Part shown: piece by piece, positions 15,617 to 24,079 of the stretch
Layout of the letters: each line of letters opens with the position of its first letter
How positions within the stretch are numbered: position 1 is the stretch's first letter
Source of the DNA: Myxococcota bacterium
Lineage (GTDB): Bacteria > Myxococcota > JAJVIH01
DNA length: 64,000 bases
Reading direction: 5' to 3'
Assembly (NCBI GenBank): GCA_022072125.1
Contig: JAJVIH010000047.1
Location: 1 to 64,000 of the forward strand
Position numbers and translations under genes: made by a program
Notes under the pieces: model-generated
What the model was told of the DNA's origin: nothing
What the model saw: only the letters and a program-made list of their open reading frames with translations
Databases searched by the model: none

Positions 15617-18442
15617 ATGACCATTCGCGCGCTGGCATTGTTCCTGGCCATTTCTGGAGTTCTGTCCCTGGGTGGCTGTGGCGGTGAAGCCACGGCGCCG
15701 CCGCCCGGCTCTCCGCCGGAAGAAGACGCTGGAGAAGGTCCCGGGGAGGACGCGGGTGAAAGCGACGCCAAGCCATCGGACGCGGGCGCCAAGGACGCCG
15801 CGAAAGACTCCGGGACCGGCAATGATGGCGGCAAGGACGCAGGCGCCGAAGACAAGGGGATCCCCGATACCGCGGAAGAAGACACCGCCGCCCCGGACAC
15901 CGGCAGACCTGACGCCGATGTTCCCGATACCGGTCCGGCGGACACCGCCCCGCCCGACAACGCCCCCGCCGACGTGGGCCCGCCGGACACCGGAACTCCC
16001 GACACCGCGCCGGCGGATACAGGCCCCGCCGATACGGGCTCCCAGGACACCGGAGCCACCACGCCGGGAAAAGGCGTTCCTCGTGTCACCATTGAGTTGC
16101 CGCGCCCGCGGTCATTCATCAAACGCGGCGCCGAACTGGATTTCCGCGGAACCGCCGAGGATGACGAAGACGGCATCATCACCGAGAATTTCCGCTACCG
16201 CTGGTCTTCCAGCGTGGATGGGCCCATCGGCATTGGCCGCGTGCTGCAAAAGGGCACGCTGGCGACCGTGGGCAGGCATACCATCACCCTGACGGTCGAG
16301 GACAGCGCGGGCAACAAGGGATCGGCTTCGGTGGATGTCACCGTCAGCGACAAGGTTCCGCCGGTGGTCAATATCATCAAGCCCGCGGATGGTTCGTTCG
16401 TGAAAGCGGGCGACGAGGTGAAATTCGAGGCCGACGTGACCGATCCCGAGGACCCCACGGCGGGCAGCGGCGCCTTTGGATATGAATGGATATCCTCCCT
16501 GGGAGACCAGTTGCCGGTGGGCAATGGCGTGATCGGCCGGCTGACCAGCATCGGCGTTCACACCATCACCCTGACGGTGACCAACAGCCGCGACAAACGC
16601 CAGGGCAGCGGATTCATCAGTCTGGAAGTGGGCACGGATTATCCGCCGGATGTCTATATCACCGCCCCGAAGGAGAACGCCCGCTTCTACTCAGGCGAGG
16701 AAGCCGCGCTGGAAGGCTTGGTCAAGGACGCCGAGGACGGCGACAACCCAGCCAATTACACCTACGTCTGGAGTTCCGACAAGGAAGGCGAACTGGGCAA
16801 ACAGCGCGTGCTCAAGGCGCCGCTCAAGACCGTTGGGGTCCAGACCCTGACCTTCAGCGTGACCGACGCCGCCAACCGCAAGCGGTCGAAAAGCATCAAG
16901 GTGGAGGTGCTGAACAACACGGCGCCCACCGCCAAGATCCTCAAACCGAAGGATGGGTCGCGGGTCAACCAGGGCGAGCCGGTGTTTTTTGAAGGCGAGG
17001 CCTCCGATCCGGAAGAGGGGCCGCTCAGCGGCGGCGCGCTCAAGTGGATCAGCGACAAGGCCGGTGAACTGGGCCGCGGGGCCACGGTCAGCGTGGCCAA
17101 CCTGCCCGCCGGCGTGAACAACATCAGCTTCGAGGCGACCGACCGCGGCAAGCTGAGCGCCCGCGCCCGCGTGGCGGTGGTCATCAACGGCGCGCCGGTG
17201 GTGAAGATCGTCAACCCGGCGGAGCCGAAGAAGGAAATCACGGAAGGACAAAACGTGGCCCTGTCGGGAACCGTTTCCGACGACGTGGATCAGGGCCTGA
17301 AGGGATCGTGGTTCACTTCCACCGCCGAGGCGCCCATCAAGGCGGGCGACAACAACGCCAGCTACAACAATGTCCCCGCCGGCAAACACCGCATCCTGTT
17401 CGAAGCGGTGGACAAGGAAAACGCGGTGGGCCGGGCGTATCTGGATGTCATCGCCAAAAAAGCCACGGGACAGCTCTACGAAACCTATTCCGGACTGCTG
17501 CAATCGGCCAGCTACCGGGATCACGCTTCGTGGACCAACGGCCAGATCCTGCTGGCCACGGACCAGGGCCTGTTCGAATTCAATCCGAACAACAGCAAGT
17601 TCTTCCTGAGCCAATTCAGCAACAGCGATCCGAAATCCATCAATTCCAACAACGTGCTGGCGATTGATGCGGTGGTGAAGAGCGGTCCGCTCGCCGGACC
17701 CTCGCTGTTCGTGGCGGGAACCTCGCAGGGCGCCTGGGTCTGCAAGGTCGCGGGAGATGGAACCTCCGATTGCGCCCGCATCTCGCAGGGCGCCGGTTCG
17801 CTGCCCAACAACGAGGTCCGGGCGGTGCGCGCGCGCGGCGATGAATTTCTCGCCGGAACGCCGGATGGGCTCGCGCTCATCAACGGCGCCCAGCAGAAAG
17901 TCACCAAAACCTGGACCAAGGCCCAGGGGCTCATCAGCAACACCGTCACCTCGCTGGCGCTGGACCCCCAGAACAACGCCTGGATCGGCACCGACGCGGG
18001 GCTGTGCAAGCTGACCTTCGCCGGCGCCGGGCAGCCGGAAAAATTCGACTGCTTCAGTTCGACCAGCACCAGCAACGGGTTGCCCTCGGACAAGATCAAC
18101 GCGGTGGCCCACGCCAACAACACGGTGTGGGTGGCCACGGATGAAGGCCTGACCCGTTATGATCCCGCGGCGGCGAACAACAAGTGGATGACCTTCACCA
18201 AGGACCTTCACGGCCTCCCCTCGGACAAAATCCGTTACCTGGAATCCGGTCCCGAGAAGGAAGTCTGGGCGGCCACCCCCTTCGGCGCCGCCCGCGTCAT
18301 GTTTGTCAACGGACGCCTGCACATGACCGTGTTCAACCGGGACGACCTCGCCAACGAAAACATCTTCATGATCCGGGCGGTGTCGGCCACCACCAAATGG
18401 TTCGGCACGGACAAGGGGCTCATCCGCTACAACGGCAAATAG
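15617..18442 (+). CDS. Lipoprotein with five Ig-like domains and a beta-propeller
   Basis: The 941-residue product has a lipobox (LSLGGC, Cys21), then an Asp/Gly/Pro/Thr stalk with PDTG/ADTG repeats to about residue 150. Five consecutive PKD/Ig-like modules of ~90 residues follow to about 620; each opens with a PxVxIxxP-type strand and closes with an HTITLTV-like strand. The C-terminal ~320 residues are a propeller with 'two-component regulator propeller'-like blades (NNEVRAVRARGDEFLAGTPD, TVTSLALDPQNNAWIGTDAG, DKIRYLESGPEKEVWAATPF). No kinase or output domain follows. It is probably anchored in the outer membrane and exposed to bind a ligand or partner. A strong terminator follows the stop. 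Confidence 0.88.
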   Translation: MTIRALALFLAISGVLSLGGCGGEATAPPPGSPPEEDAGEGPGEDAGESDAKPSDAGAKDAAKDSGTGNDGGKDAGAEDKGIPDTAEEDTAAPDTGRPDADVPDTGPADTAPPDNAPADVGPPDTGTPDTAPADTGPADTGSQDTGATTPGKGVPRVTIELPRPRSFIKRGAELDFRGTAEDDEDGIITENFRYRWSSSVDGPIGIGRVLQKGTLATVGRHTITLTVEDSAGNKGSASVDVTVSDKVPPVVNIIKPADGSFVKAGDEVKFEADVTDPEDPTAGSGAFGYEWISSLGDQLPVGNGVIGRLTSIGVHTITLTVTNSRDKRQGSGFISLEVGTDYPPDVYITAPKENARFYSGEEAALEGLVKDAEDGDNPANYTYVWSSDKEGELGKQRVLKAPLKTVGVQTLTFSVTDAANRKRSKSIKVEVLNNTAPTAKILKPKDGSRVNQGEPVFFEGEASDPEEGPLSGGALKWISDKAGELGRGATVSVANLPAGVNNISFEATDRGKLSARARVAVVINGAPVVKIVNPAEPKKEITEGQNVALSGTVSDDVDQGLKGSWFTSTAEAPIKAGDNNASYNNVPAGKHRILFEAVDKENAVGRAYLDVIAKKATGQLYETYSGLLQSASYRDHASWTNGQILLATDQGLFEFNPNNSKFFLSQFSNSDPKSINSNNVLAIDAVVKSGPLAGPSLFVAGTSQGAWVCKVAGDGTSDCARISQGAGSLPNNEVRAVRARGDEFLAGTPDGLALINGAQQKVTKTWTKAQGLISNTVTSLALDPQNNAWIGTDAGLCKLTFAGAGQPEKFDCFSSTSTSNGLPSDKINAVAHANNTVWVATDEGLTRYDPAAANNKWMTFTKDLHGLPSDKIRYLESGPEKEVWAATPFGAARVMFVNGRLHMTVFNRDDLANENIFMIRAVSATTKWFGTDKGLIRYNGK

Positions 18443-18465
18443 CCCGCGAATCCCATGGTCATCCG

Positions 18466-18500
18466 CCGGGACGGCTGGACTGGCCGTCCCGGTTTTTTTT
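18466..18500 (+). terminator. Strong Rho-independent terminator
   Basis: CCGGGACGGC (18466-18475) pairs perfectly with GCCGTCCCGG (18483-18492) over a 7-nt loop and is followed by eight T (18493-18500). It ends the Ig/propeller lipoprotein transcript and separates it from the convergent DUF692 cassette. Confidence 0.93.
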
Positions 18501-18517
18501 CACCGGAAGTCCGGGTT

Positions 18518-18730
18518 TCAGGCAGGCGGAGGTTTCCGGGGATCTGCTTCCTGTTTGGGTTCGCCGCGCGCGGCGGCGGTTTCCGCGCGGTGTTTCAACA
18601 CCTGCCGGACCGCTTCGATCCGCGCGGGATCAAATCCCGGCGGCGGAGGCGCGCCGCGCAACAGCGCGCGCAGCAGGATGGCGTGCCGTTCCTCCAGGCG
18701 GGCCCGGCGTGGATCGTGTTCAGGCGGCAT
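18518..18730 (-). CDS. Small SCO6045-like partner of the DUF692 enzyme
   Basis: This 70-residue protein starts inside the end of the DUF692 gene (11-nt overlap), with GGGAG about 8 nt before its ATG. Residues 11-50 (LEERHAILLRALLRGAPPPP, then GFDPARIEAVRQVL) resemble, from memory, the short helical domain of SCO6045-like proteins that accompanies or is fused to DUF692 enzymes. The usual longer C-terminal part is missing, replaced by a Lys/Pro/Glu-rich tail. DUF692 enzymes such as MbnB and TglH need a small partner (MbnC, TglI) for substrate recognition; this gene is the natural candidate here. The family call is tentative, but the coupled position is clear. Confidence 0.7.
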   Translation of the reverse strand: MPPEHDPRRARLEERHAILLRALLRGAPPPPGFDPARIEAVRQVLKHRAETAAARGEPKQEADPRKPPPA

Positions 18731-19550
18731 GGGCGTGTCTCCCGGCCTGCTCCAGCACGGCCCGGATGCTGGCCAGTTCCGATTGCAGTTCGTCCGCGGT
18801 GGTGAAATTGGCGTCCCGCTCCAGGATCACCACGGGAGGCGTGACGCGCTTCGCCAGCAGCTTCAGCAGTTCCAGCGATGTATGACCGAGCGGATGGGCG
18901 TGCGTGTCGTGCCACAGCCCGCCGCGCAGGTGTCCGCCCGCCATATGCGTGCTGCGCAGGCGGCGGAGCGGCAGGCGATCCAGATATTCCGCCGCGTTCC
19001 ATCCGTGGTTGACGGTCCCCGCGTGCAGGTTCGACAAATCCAGCAGCAGACCGCAGTCCGTGCGCTCCAGCAGTTCATGCAGAAACGACGGCTCGTCCAT
19101 CTCCGGATCGGGCCATTCCACCAGGGACGCGATATTTTCCAGCGCCAGCGGAACCGGAAGCGCGCGCCGGGCCATCAGCACGTTTTCGATCAGGATATCC
19201 AGTTGCTCGCGCGTGCGCGGCAGCGGCAGCAGATGCCCGGAATCGAGTCCGCCCGCGCGCACCAGCGCCACATGCTCGCTGACAAAGGGCGCCTCCAGAA
19301 GCTCCACGACCCTCGCCAAGTGATCCAGCCTGCGCCTGTCCGGCGGCTGCGCCCCACCCAACGACAGCGAGAGCCCATGCACGAGGATGGTCATGCCGCG
19401 GCCGCGCAACTCCATCAGCGCGGGAGGAGGATGATCCGGATTCACATTCTCCGCGATGACCTCGGTGACGCCGATCTCCGGCGAACTGGCCAGCAGCCAG
19501 GCCGTCTCGGGCCGCCAGGACAGCCCCACCGCCGGCGCGGGAGAACTCAA
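18720..19550 (-). CDS. DUF692 (MbnB/TglH-type) multinuclear iron enzyme
   Basis: The product (276 residues from TTG 19550) shows the whole DUF692 TIM-barrel pattern: HGLSLSLGG (His58), VSEHVAL (His93), HLLPLPRT, LALENIASL (Glu138), CGLLLDLSNLHAG (Asp171, Asn174), THMAGGH (His202), HDTHAHP (His214-His217) and VILERD (Glu244). Characterised relatives use two or three irons and O2 to rebuild Cys residues in peptides, for example the methanobactin oxazolone/thioamide made by MbnB and the Cys beta-carbon excision by TglH. I chose TTG 19550 because GGAGG lies 6 nt upstream and the TTGA overlaps the stop of the upstream gene. A GTG at 19586 would add 12 Arg/Trp-rich residues translated from the tail codons of the upstream gene. 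The cassette context suggests it modifies the upstream protein's Cys tail. Confidence 0.88.
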   Translation of the reverse strand: MSSPAPAVGLSWRPETAWLLASSPEIGVTEVIAENVNPDHPPPALMELRGRGMTILVHGLSLSLGGAQPPDRRRLDHLARVVELLEAPFVSEHVALVRAGGLDSGHLLPLPRTREQLDILIENVLMARRALPVPLALENIASLVEWPDPEMDEPSFLHELLERTDCGLLLDLSNLHAGTVNHGWNAAEYLDRLPLRRLRSTHMAGGHLRGGLWHDTHAHPLGHTSLELLKLLAKRVTPPVVILERDANFTTADELQSELASIRAVLEQAGRHAHAA

Positions 19551-20500
19551 TCCCCGCCTCCGCAACCACCCCCACAGCCGCCGCACCCCGAACTGCCGCT
19601 ATCGCCGCCGCTGTCTCCGCCGGAACTGGAGCCGCAACTGCTGCCCGTGCTGCTAGCGGAGGAGTTGTCCAACGTCCGCTGCTGTTGAGGATGCATATAT
19701 CCGCCCAACCGCTCGAACATCAGCGGCATGGAGGCCGCGAAGATGGCGGGTCCGAATAACCCCGCCGCCAGCGCCATGTCATTGGCCGATAACATGGAGG
19801 GTTTGGTCTCCGCGGTGGTTTTCAGGGATTTCAACCCGCTGCTCCAGCGCCGCAGTTCCTTTTCCAGCCTGCCGGGCATGCCCACGGCGGAACGCCGCAG
19901 AAACAGCATCAGACAGAAGGCGATGAAGGCGAGCGCCGCCAAAAAGCCGACCGGCTTGTCGCGCTCGACCCCCACGATGATTTTCAGCACCCCCGCGATG
20001 ACCACGGGCGCGAAGATCGCCGTGGCCGCCCAGGCGGCGGCTCTGCTTTTGGCCGGAGAAACCCAATAACCTTTTTCCATCAGTCCCTGGAGCAGCCGCG
20101 TGTTGTGATTGGCCACGTGAACGATGATTTTGTTCACGTCCAGTCCCTCTGGCTCCCGGAGCAAGCGGTTGTGGATATCAAGTTCCAGGTAGTGGGCGCC
20201 GCCATGGGGCGCTCGCGGCCCTTTGCGGATGACTTCCTCTCCCTCCTTCGCTTCCGCCATGCCGGCATGGGTCATACCGGCCATCAACGCCTGGGCCAGC
20301 CCCGGCGATCCACGCAACAACCAGGCGGCTTCGTAAGGCGACAGCCGGGAGACGCCCGAACCGTCCGCCGATCCGGCCTCGACGATCTTGTTGCGGATGT
20401 AGCGGGCGGCCAGGAATCCAATGATCAGCGAGCAGATGTACAACTGGAGAAAAACGGGGCCCGGCAGGTCAAAGGGAAAGGCGGGAAGCAGTCCGTCCAC
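19547..20500 (-). CDS. TIGR04222-like membrane protein with Cys/Gly-rich C-terminal tail
   Basis: The 317-residue protein begins FPFDLPGPVFLQLY after about 8 residues. It has one N-terminal membrane span, then a soluble segment with LSPYEAAWLLRG, which resembles the TIGR04222 domain. Two spans follow (about 154-176 and 184-202), with a weaker hydrophobic stretch near 244-260. The last ~40 residues are Ser/Gly-rich with four Cys: SSCGSSSGG, then SSGCGGCGGGCGGGD at the very end. As I recall, TIGR04222 proteins commonly end in such tails and sit next to DUF692 genes. GTG 20500 is preferred because AGAGGA lies 5 nt before it and it gives a family-like N-terminus; an upstream GTG at 20533 is possible. 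It is probably the substrate or scaffold of the DUF692 enzyme. Confidence 0.82.
   Translation of the reverse strand: MDGLLPAFPFDLPGPVFLQLYICSLIIGFLAARYIRNKIVEAGSADGSGVSRLSPYEAAWLLRGSPGLAQALMAGMTHAGMAEAKEGEEVIRKGPRAPHGGAHYLELDIHNRLLREPEGLDVNKIIVHVANHNTRLLQGLMEKGYWVSPAKSRAAAWAATAIFAPVVIAGVLKIIVGVERDKPVGFLAALAFIAFCLMLFLRRSAVGMPGRLEKELRRWSSGLKSLKTTAETKPSMLSANDMALAAGLFGPAIFAASMPLMFERLGGYMHPQQQRTLDNSSASSTGSSCGSSSGGDSGGDSGSSGCGGCGGGCGGGD
19557..19561 (-). promoter_or_regulatory. Ribosome binding site deciding the DUF692 start
   Basis: GGAGG on the minus strand lies 6 nt upstream of TTG 19550. It is embedded in the Gly codons of the membrane protein's tail. The TTG overlaps the upstream TGA (TTGA, 19550-19547), which indicates coupled translation. 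Confidence 0.6.
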
Positions 20501-20953
20501 GGGGGTCCTCTTGCGGGGCAAGACCTTCCCCACCGCCGCGGCGCGCAGGGGGTTGGTTGTTGGATTTATTCATCATAGGAGATGCGGCCGCTCCCTGCCA
20601 ACCAGGGCGGGGGATATCGCCATTTCCCGGTTTTGCAATGGGGCGGCGCCAACAGGATCGGTATTGCTTTCACGCCGGGATTGTGAATCCGGCCATTCCC
20701 TTCCGCGTATTCACCGCCGCTTCACGCCCCTTTTCTTGATCGCATGCCGCGAACCTTCTCCCTCTCCACTCGATTGCCTGCGCAACCGGGGGGGAGCGGC
20801 GAGGCGTGGCCGCACCGGATGATTTCGCGGAACCGCCGCGCGGCGAACCGGACGGGCTTCGTTTTCGCCGCCGCGCTCATGCCATCCCGGGGTATCCGCC
20901 GGTTGACGTATGCGTGTTGATCCTGGAACCCGAAAGGACTACAACGCCCCGCC
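20501..20953. other. Divergent intergenic region, no gene seen
   Basis: About 450 bp lie between the divergent DUF692 cassette and the kinase gene. It should carry promoters for both directions, but I see no convincing -35/-10 pair. It contains a repeat-like block at about 20734-20795. No open frame here looks coding. Confidence 0.55.
20734..20795 (+). repeat. Interspersed repeat-like block, copy C
   Basis: TCTTGATCGC (20734-20743), CTTCTCCCTCTCC and TTGCCTGCGCAAC followed by a G-run recall blocks in the intergenic regions at 5921-5962 and 61175-61260, but the order differs. The CCCTCTCC and GGGGGGGAG parts could pair as an imperfect hairpin. Confidence 0.3.
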
Positions 20954-22789
20954 ATGACAGAGGCGCAGGCTCAATTTGAAGCCCGTCCGTTCGGGAAATA
21001 TCTGCTCCTGAACCGGATCGGCAAAGGGGGCATGGCCGAGATTTTCTTCGCCAAAACCCAGGGACCCGAGGAATTCGAGAAATTCCTGGTCATCAAGCGC
21101 ATCCTGCCCAGCTACGCCGCCGACTCGAATTTTGTCAGCCAGTTTATTGATGAGGCGCGCATCGCCTCAACCCTGACACACAAGAATATCGTGCAGGTTT
21201 TCGACATGGGTCAGGCGGGCGGCGAGTACTATATCGCCATGGAATACGTGGACGGCCGCGACCTCCGCGACGTGCTGCGCACCTGCATCCAGAAGGAAAA
21301 ACCCATCAGCACGGCGGCCGCCGCCTATGTCACGGCGGAAATTCTGCAGGGACTTTCCTACGCGCACCGCAAGGTGGATTACTACAAGCGCAACCTGAAC
21401 ATCATCCACCGCGATATCAGCCCGCAGAACGTGCTCGTGTCCTATGAAGGCGAGGTCCGCATCACCGACTTCGGCATCGCCAAGGCCTCCACCAAAATCA
21501 CCGAGACGCGGGAAGAAGGCCGCCTGGTCGGCAAACTCTCGTACATGTCGCCCGAGCAGGCGCGTGCGACGGTGGTGGACGCCCGCACCGACATCTATTC
21601 CACCGGCATCATTTTCTGGGAGCTATTGACCTGCCACAAATGCTTCCACGCGGAGAACCAGCAGGAACTGCTGCGGAAGCTCAAGAATCCCGAGGCGCCG
21701 CCGCCTTCGTCGTTCAACCCCAATGTGCCGAAGGCCTTCGATGAAATCGCGCTCAAGGCGCTGCAGCCGGACCGCGACAAGCGCTACCAGACGGCGGATG
21801 AATTCCTGAAGGATATGTACCAGGCCGCGTCGGAACTGGGGCTCAGCCTCACGCCCATGGAACTGAGCGGATTCATGCATGGAATCTACGGCGACGAGGC
21901 CGCGCACAAGCGCTCGCGCATTTACTCCGTGCGGGAAATCCAGCGCCGCAAGGACATGCTTTCGTTCACCGGGGATGACGGCGAGACCATGACCAACCTG
22001 GCGCAGCCGAAAACCGCGCGCTTCGAGGGGCTGGAAACCAGCAGGTCCGCCGGGGAGGCTGACGCGGAAGAGAAAGACACGGCCGATCGCACCGCCAACC
22101 AGACCGCGGATATTCCCGCCGCGGAAACAGGAAAAAAAATCCCCCGGCGGTGGATTGGCTTCGCGGTTCTGGCCGCCGCCGCGATCGCCGGGGCGGCGTG
22201 GATGATCCGGCCCTCCGGAGAATCCGGGATCACGGCCCCCGCGGTTTCGCCAAAACGCGCGGACGCGCCCTTGCAACAGCAGAGCGCCGGAGCGAATCCC
22301 GCGGCTGGGCAGGCGCTGCCGCCAGTGGCGGCGGTGGTTGAACCTGCGCAGCGCGAGCCGGTGAGGAAATCCGTCGCGGCGCCGGGAGGGGGCAAGGGCG
22401 CCTACCAGACGGAGTTGGAGCAGACGCAAAAATCCCTCGCCGCCGCGGGTCTGCTGAAAGGCGACTGCGAGGTCTGTGATGATCGCATCCAGGAAGCCAA
22501 ATCCCTCGCCGCCAGCGAGAAGTACCCGGAAGCGCGCGCGGCGCTGAAAAAAGCCCAGGAAGCCATTGACGGGCAAAAGGTGGATCGTCCGCTGGTGGAG
22601 GCCAAATTCAGACGCCTGAAAAGCCGCCTGGAACGCCTGTCCATCGAAGGCGACAGCGCCGGCAAGATGCGCGAACTGGAAAAGGAAATCCTGGAGATCA
22701 TCCTGCGCAAGCAGGACTGGTCCGCCGCCAACCAGCGCATCAATGAAGCCATGCGCATCCTCGATCATTCCCTGCGCGCGAGCGAATGA
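20954..22789 (+). CDS. Membrane-anchored Ser/Thr protein kinase
   Basis: The 611-residue protein is a Hanks-type (PknB-like) kinase. The kinase domain spans about 14-295 with the Gly-rich loop GKGGMAE (23-29), Lys48, Glu67, catalytic HRDISPQN (Asp154) and DFG (172-174); SPE (199-201) marks the APE position. The catalytic set is complete, so it should be active. A ~100-residue acidic linker leads to a single membrane span (400-418). The extracytoplasmic part (419-611) is Ala/Pro-rich, then helical, with CEVCDDRIQEAKSLAASEKY starting a TPR-like section. The topology suggests that an envelope signal controls a cytoplasmic kinase. The gene precedes an ECF sigma gene by 77 bp. Confidence 0.92.
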   Translation: MTEAQAQFEARPFGKYLLLNRIGKGGMAEIFFAKTQGPEEFEKFLVIKRILPSYAADSNFVSQFIDEARIASTLTHKNIVQVFDMGQAGGEYYIAMEYVDGRDLRDVLRTCIQKEKPISTAAAAYVTAEILQGLSYAHRKVDYYKRNLNIIHRDISPQNVLVSYEGEVRITDFGIAKASTKITETREEGRLVGKLSYMSPEQARATVVDARTDIYSTGIIFWELLTCHKCFHAENQQELLRKLKNPEAPPPSSFNPNVPKAFDEIALKALQPDRDKRYQTADEFLKDMYQAASELGLSLTPMELSGFMHGIYGDEAAHKRSRIYSVREIQRRKDMLSFTGDDGETMTNLAQPKTARFEGLETSRSAGEADAEEKDTADRTANQTADIPAAETGKKIPRRWIGFAVLAAAAIAGAAWMIRPSGESGITAPAVSPKRADAPLQQQSAGANPAAGQALPPVAAVVEPAQREPVRKSVAAPGGGKGAYQTELEQTQKSLAAAGLLKGDCEVCDDRIQEAKSLAASEKYPEARAALKKAQEAIDGQKVDRPLVEAKFRRLKSRLERLSIEGDSAGKMRELEKEILEIILRKQDWSAANQRINEAMRILDHSLRASE

Positions 22790-22866
22790 TTTAACCTGCT
22801 CCGCCGCGCGGGTGTCCCCTGCATGAAAACGCCTGGACAGGCTGGAAACGCCAGTCCGGAGCCGCC

Positions 22867-23436
22867 GTGAGGGCCATGACTCTTCCTTCCCGCACAGACA
22901 GCGAACTGGTTCGCCTGACCCGGGAAGGAGATGAGTCCGCCTTCGTGGAGTTGGTCCGCCGCTACCAGGACATGTCCGTCCGGGTGGCCATGCGGGTGGT
23001 GGGAGACTGGGATGACGCCATGGATGTCGCGCAGCATGCATTCGTCAGGGCGCACGCGCGCCTGGACCAGCTCGACGATGGCTCGTCATTCCGCGGCTGG
23101 CTGCTGCAAATCGTGCGCAACCTGGCGCGCAATTTCCTGCGCGACGCCGCCCGCCGCCGTCAGCGGCACCGGCTCTACGAGGATGAACGGCTTCGCGCGG
23201 CGGAGGAAGGGGGCGGCCCGCCGCCGCTGGAAGAACGCGAACGGCGGATCATCCGCGAAGCGATCGCCCGCCTGCCCGAACGGCAACGCGAGGTGGTTTC
23301 GCTGCGGATTGACGGAGAGTGTTCCTTCGGCGAGGTGGCGCGGCTGCTCGGCATCTCCGAAGTGGCGGCGCGGGTGAATTTTCACCACGCCATCACGCGC
23401 CTCAAACAGGAGTTGCCCGGGCTGAAATCCAACTGA
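22867..23436 (+). CDS. ECF-type RNA polymerase sigma factor
   Basis: The 189-residue sigma factor has region 2 at about 20-90 (FVELVRRYQDMSVRVAMRVV, DAMDVAQHAFVRA, FRGWLLQIVRNLARNFLRD) and region 4 at about 125-182 (RLPERQREVVSLRIDGECSF, then GEVARLLGISEVAARVNFH). GGAG lies 5 nt before the GTG start at 22867; an ATG at 22876 is the alternative. It is followed 9 nt later by a membrane anti-sigma candidate and then a CpxP-like periplasmic protein, making an envelope-stress regulon in miniature. Confidence 0.92.
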   Translation: MRAMTLPSRTDSELVRLTREGDESAFVELVRRYQDMSVRVAMRVVGDWDDAMDVAQHAFVRAHARLDQLDDGSSFRGWLLQIVRNLARNFLRDAARRRQRHRLYEDERLRAAEEGGGPPPLEERERRIIREAIARLPERQREVVSLRIDGECSFGEVARLLGISEVAARVNFHHAITRLKQELPGLKSN

Positions 23437-23445
23437 AGCACAGTC

Positions 23446-24054
23446 ATGAACAAAACACCGGTGGAACATCCCTGGTCTGAGGAAGAAACCATCTCCTGGC
23501 TGACCGATTACGCATTGGGAACCCTCGTGCCGGGCGACCGCGAGCGCGTGGAGAACTGGCTGGCCCAGGATGAATCCCGCCGCGAACTGCTGGATGACAT
23601 CCGCCGATCCCTCGCGCAGATCACGGAAACACCGCCGTGGACCCTCGCGGAACGGAATGACTTCAGCCAGCGCGTGATGCGCGATGTCCGCATGACCCGG
23701 CTGGAAACCCGGGAACTCCGCAACGTCCCGCCGCCGGTTCCGCTTTTCAGGCGCCCGTGGTTTGTATCGCTGACCAGCGCCGCCTGCGCCGCCGTGGTTG
23801 TGATGATGGTGATGAAGCCCGGACCGCGGCCTGCCAACGCGCCCGTGGCGGCGCCCGCCGCGGAACTGGAGACAGCGGAGGAGGACGCCAGCGAAAACTG
23901 GAGCGCATGGTTCGACATGCTGTCGTATGACCCGGCGGATGATCCTTTTGGAATGGAATGGAGCCTGGGCGTCCATACGGACAACAGTTCTCCGGACAAT
24001 GGAGAGAGCGGAGAAACCGGCGATCTGGATCAGGAATGGTTCCTGGACCTCTGA
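23446..24054 (+). CDS. Probable anti-sigma factor (zinc-less) with one membrane span
   Basis: The 202-residue protein has a cytoplasmic helical N-terminus (WSEEETISWLTDYALGTLVP), which resembles the start of anti-sigma domains, then one membrane span at 105-123. The remaining ~80 residues are acidic and extracytoplasmic. The zinc-binding HxxxCxxC motif of ZAS-type anti-sigma factors is absent. The role is inferred from its position directly behind an ECF sigma gene and its topology. Confidence 0.75.
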   Translation: MNKTPVEHPWSEEETISWLTDYALGTLVPGDRERVENWLAQDESRRELLDDIRRSLAQITETPPWTLAERNDFSQRVMRDVRMTRLETRELRNVPPPVPLFRRPWFVSLTSAACAAVVVMMVMKPGPRPANAPVAAPAAELETAEEDASENWSAWFDMLSYDPADDPFGMEWSLGVHTDNSSPDNGESGETGDLDQEWFLDL

Positions 24055-24079
24055 TCGCGATTTCATCAAGGAGCATGCA

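Noticed and set aside
16691-18322. 543-codon minus-strand frame opposite the Ig/propeller gene
   Set aside because: It is a shadow frame with no motif. The plus strand has a lipobox, domains, a promoter and a terminator.
19551-19586. GTG 19586 as the DUF692 start
   Set aside because: It would add 12 Arg/Trp residues not expected at the family N-terminus and has no better ribosome site than TTG 19550. It is kept only as an alternative.
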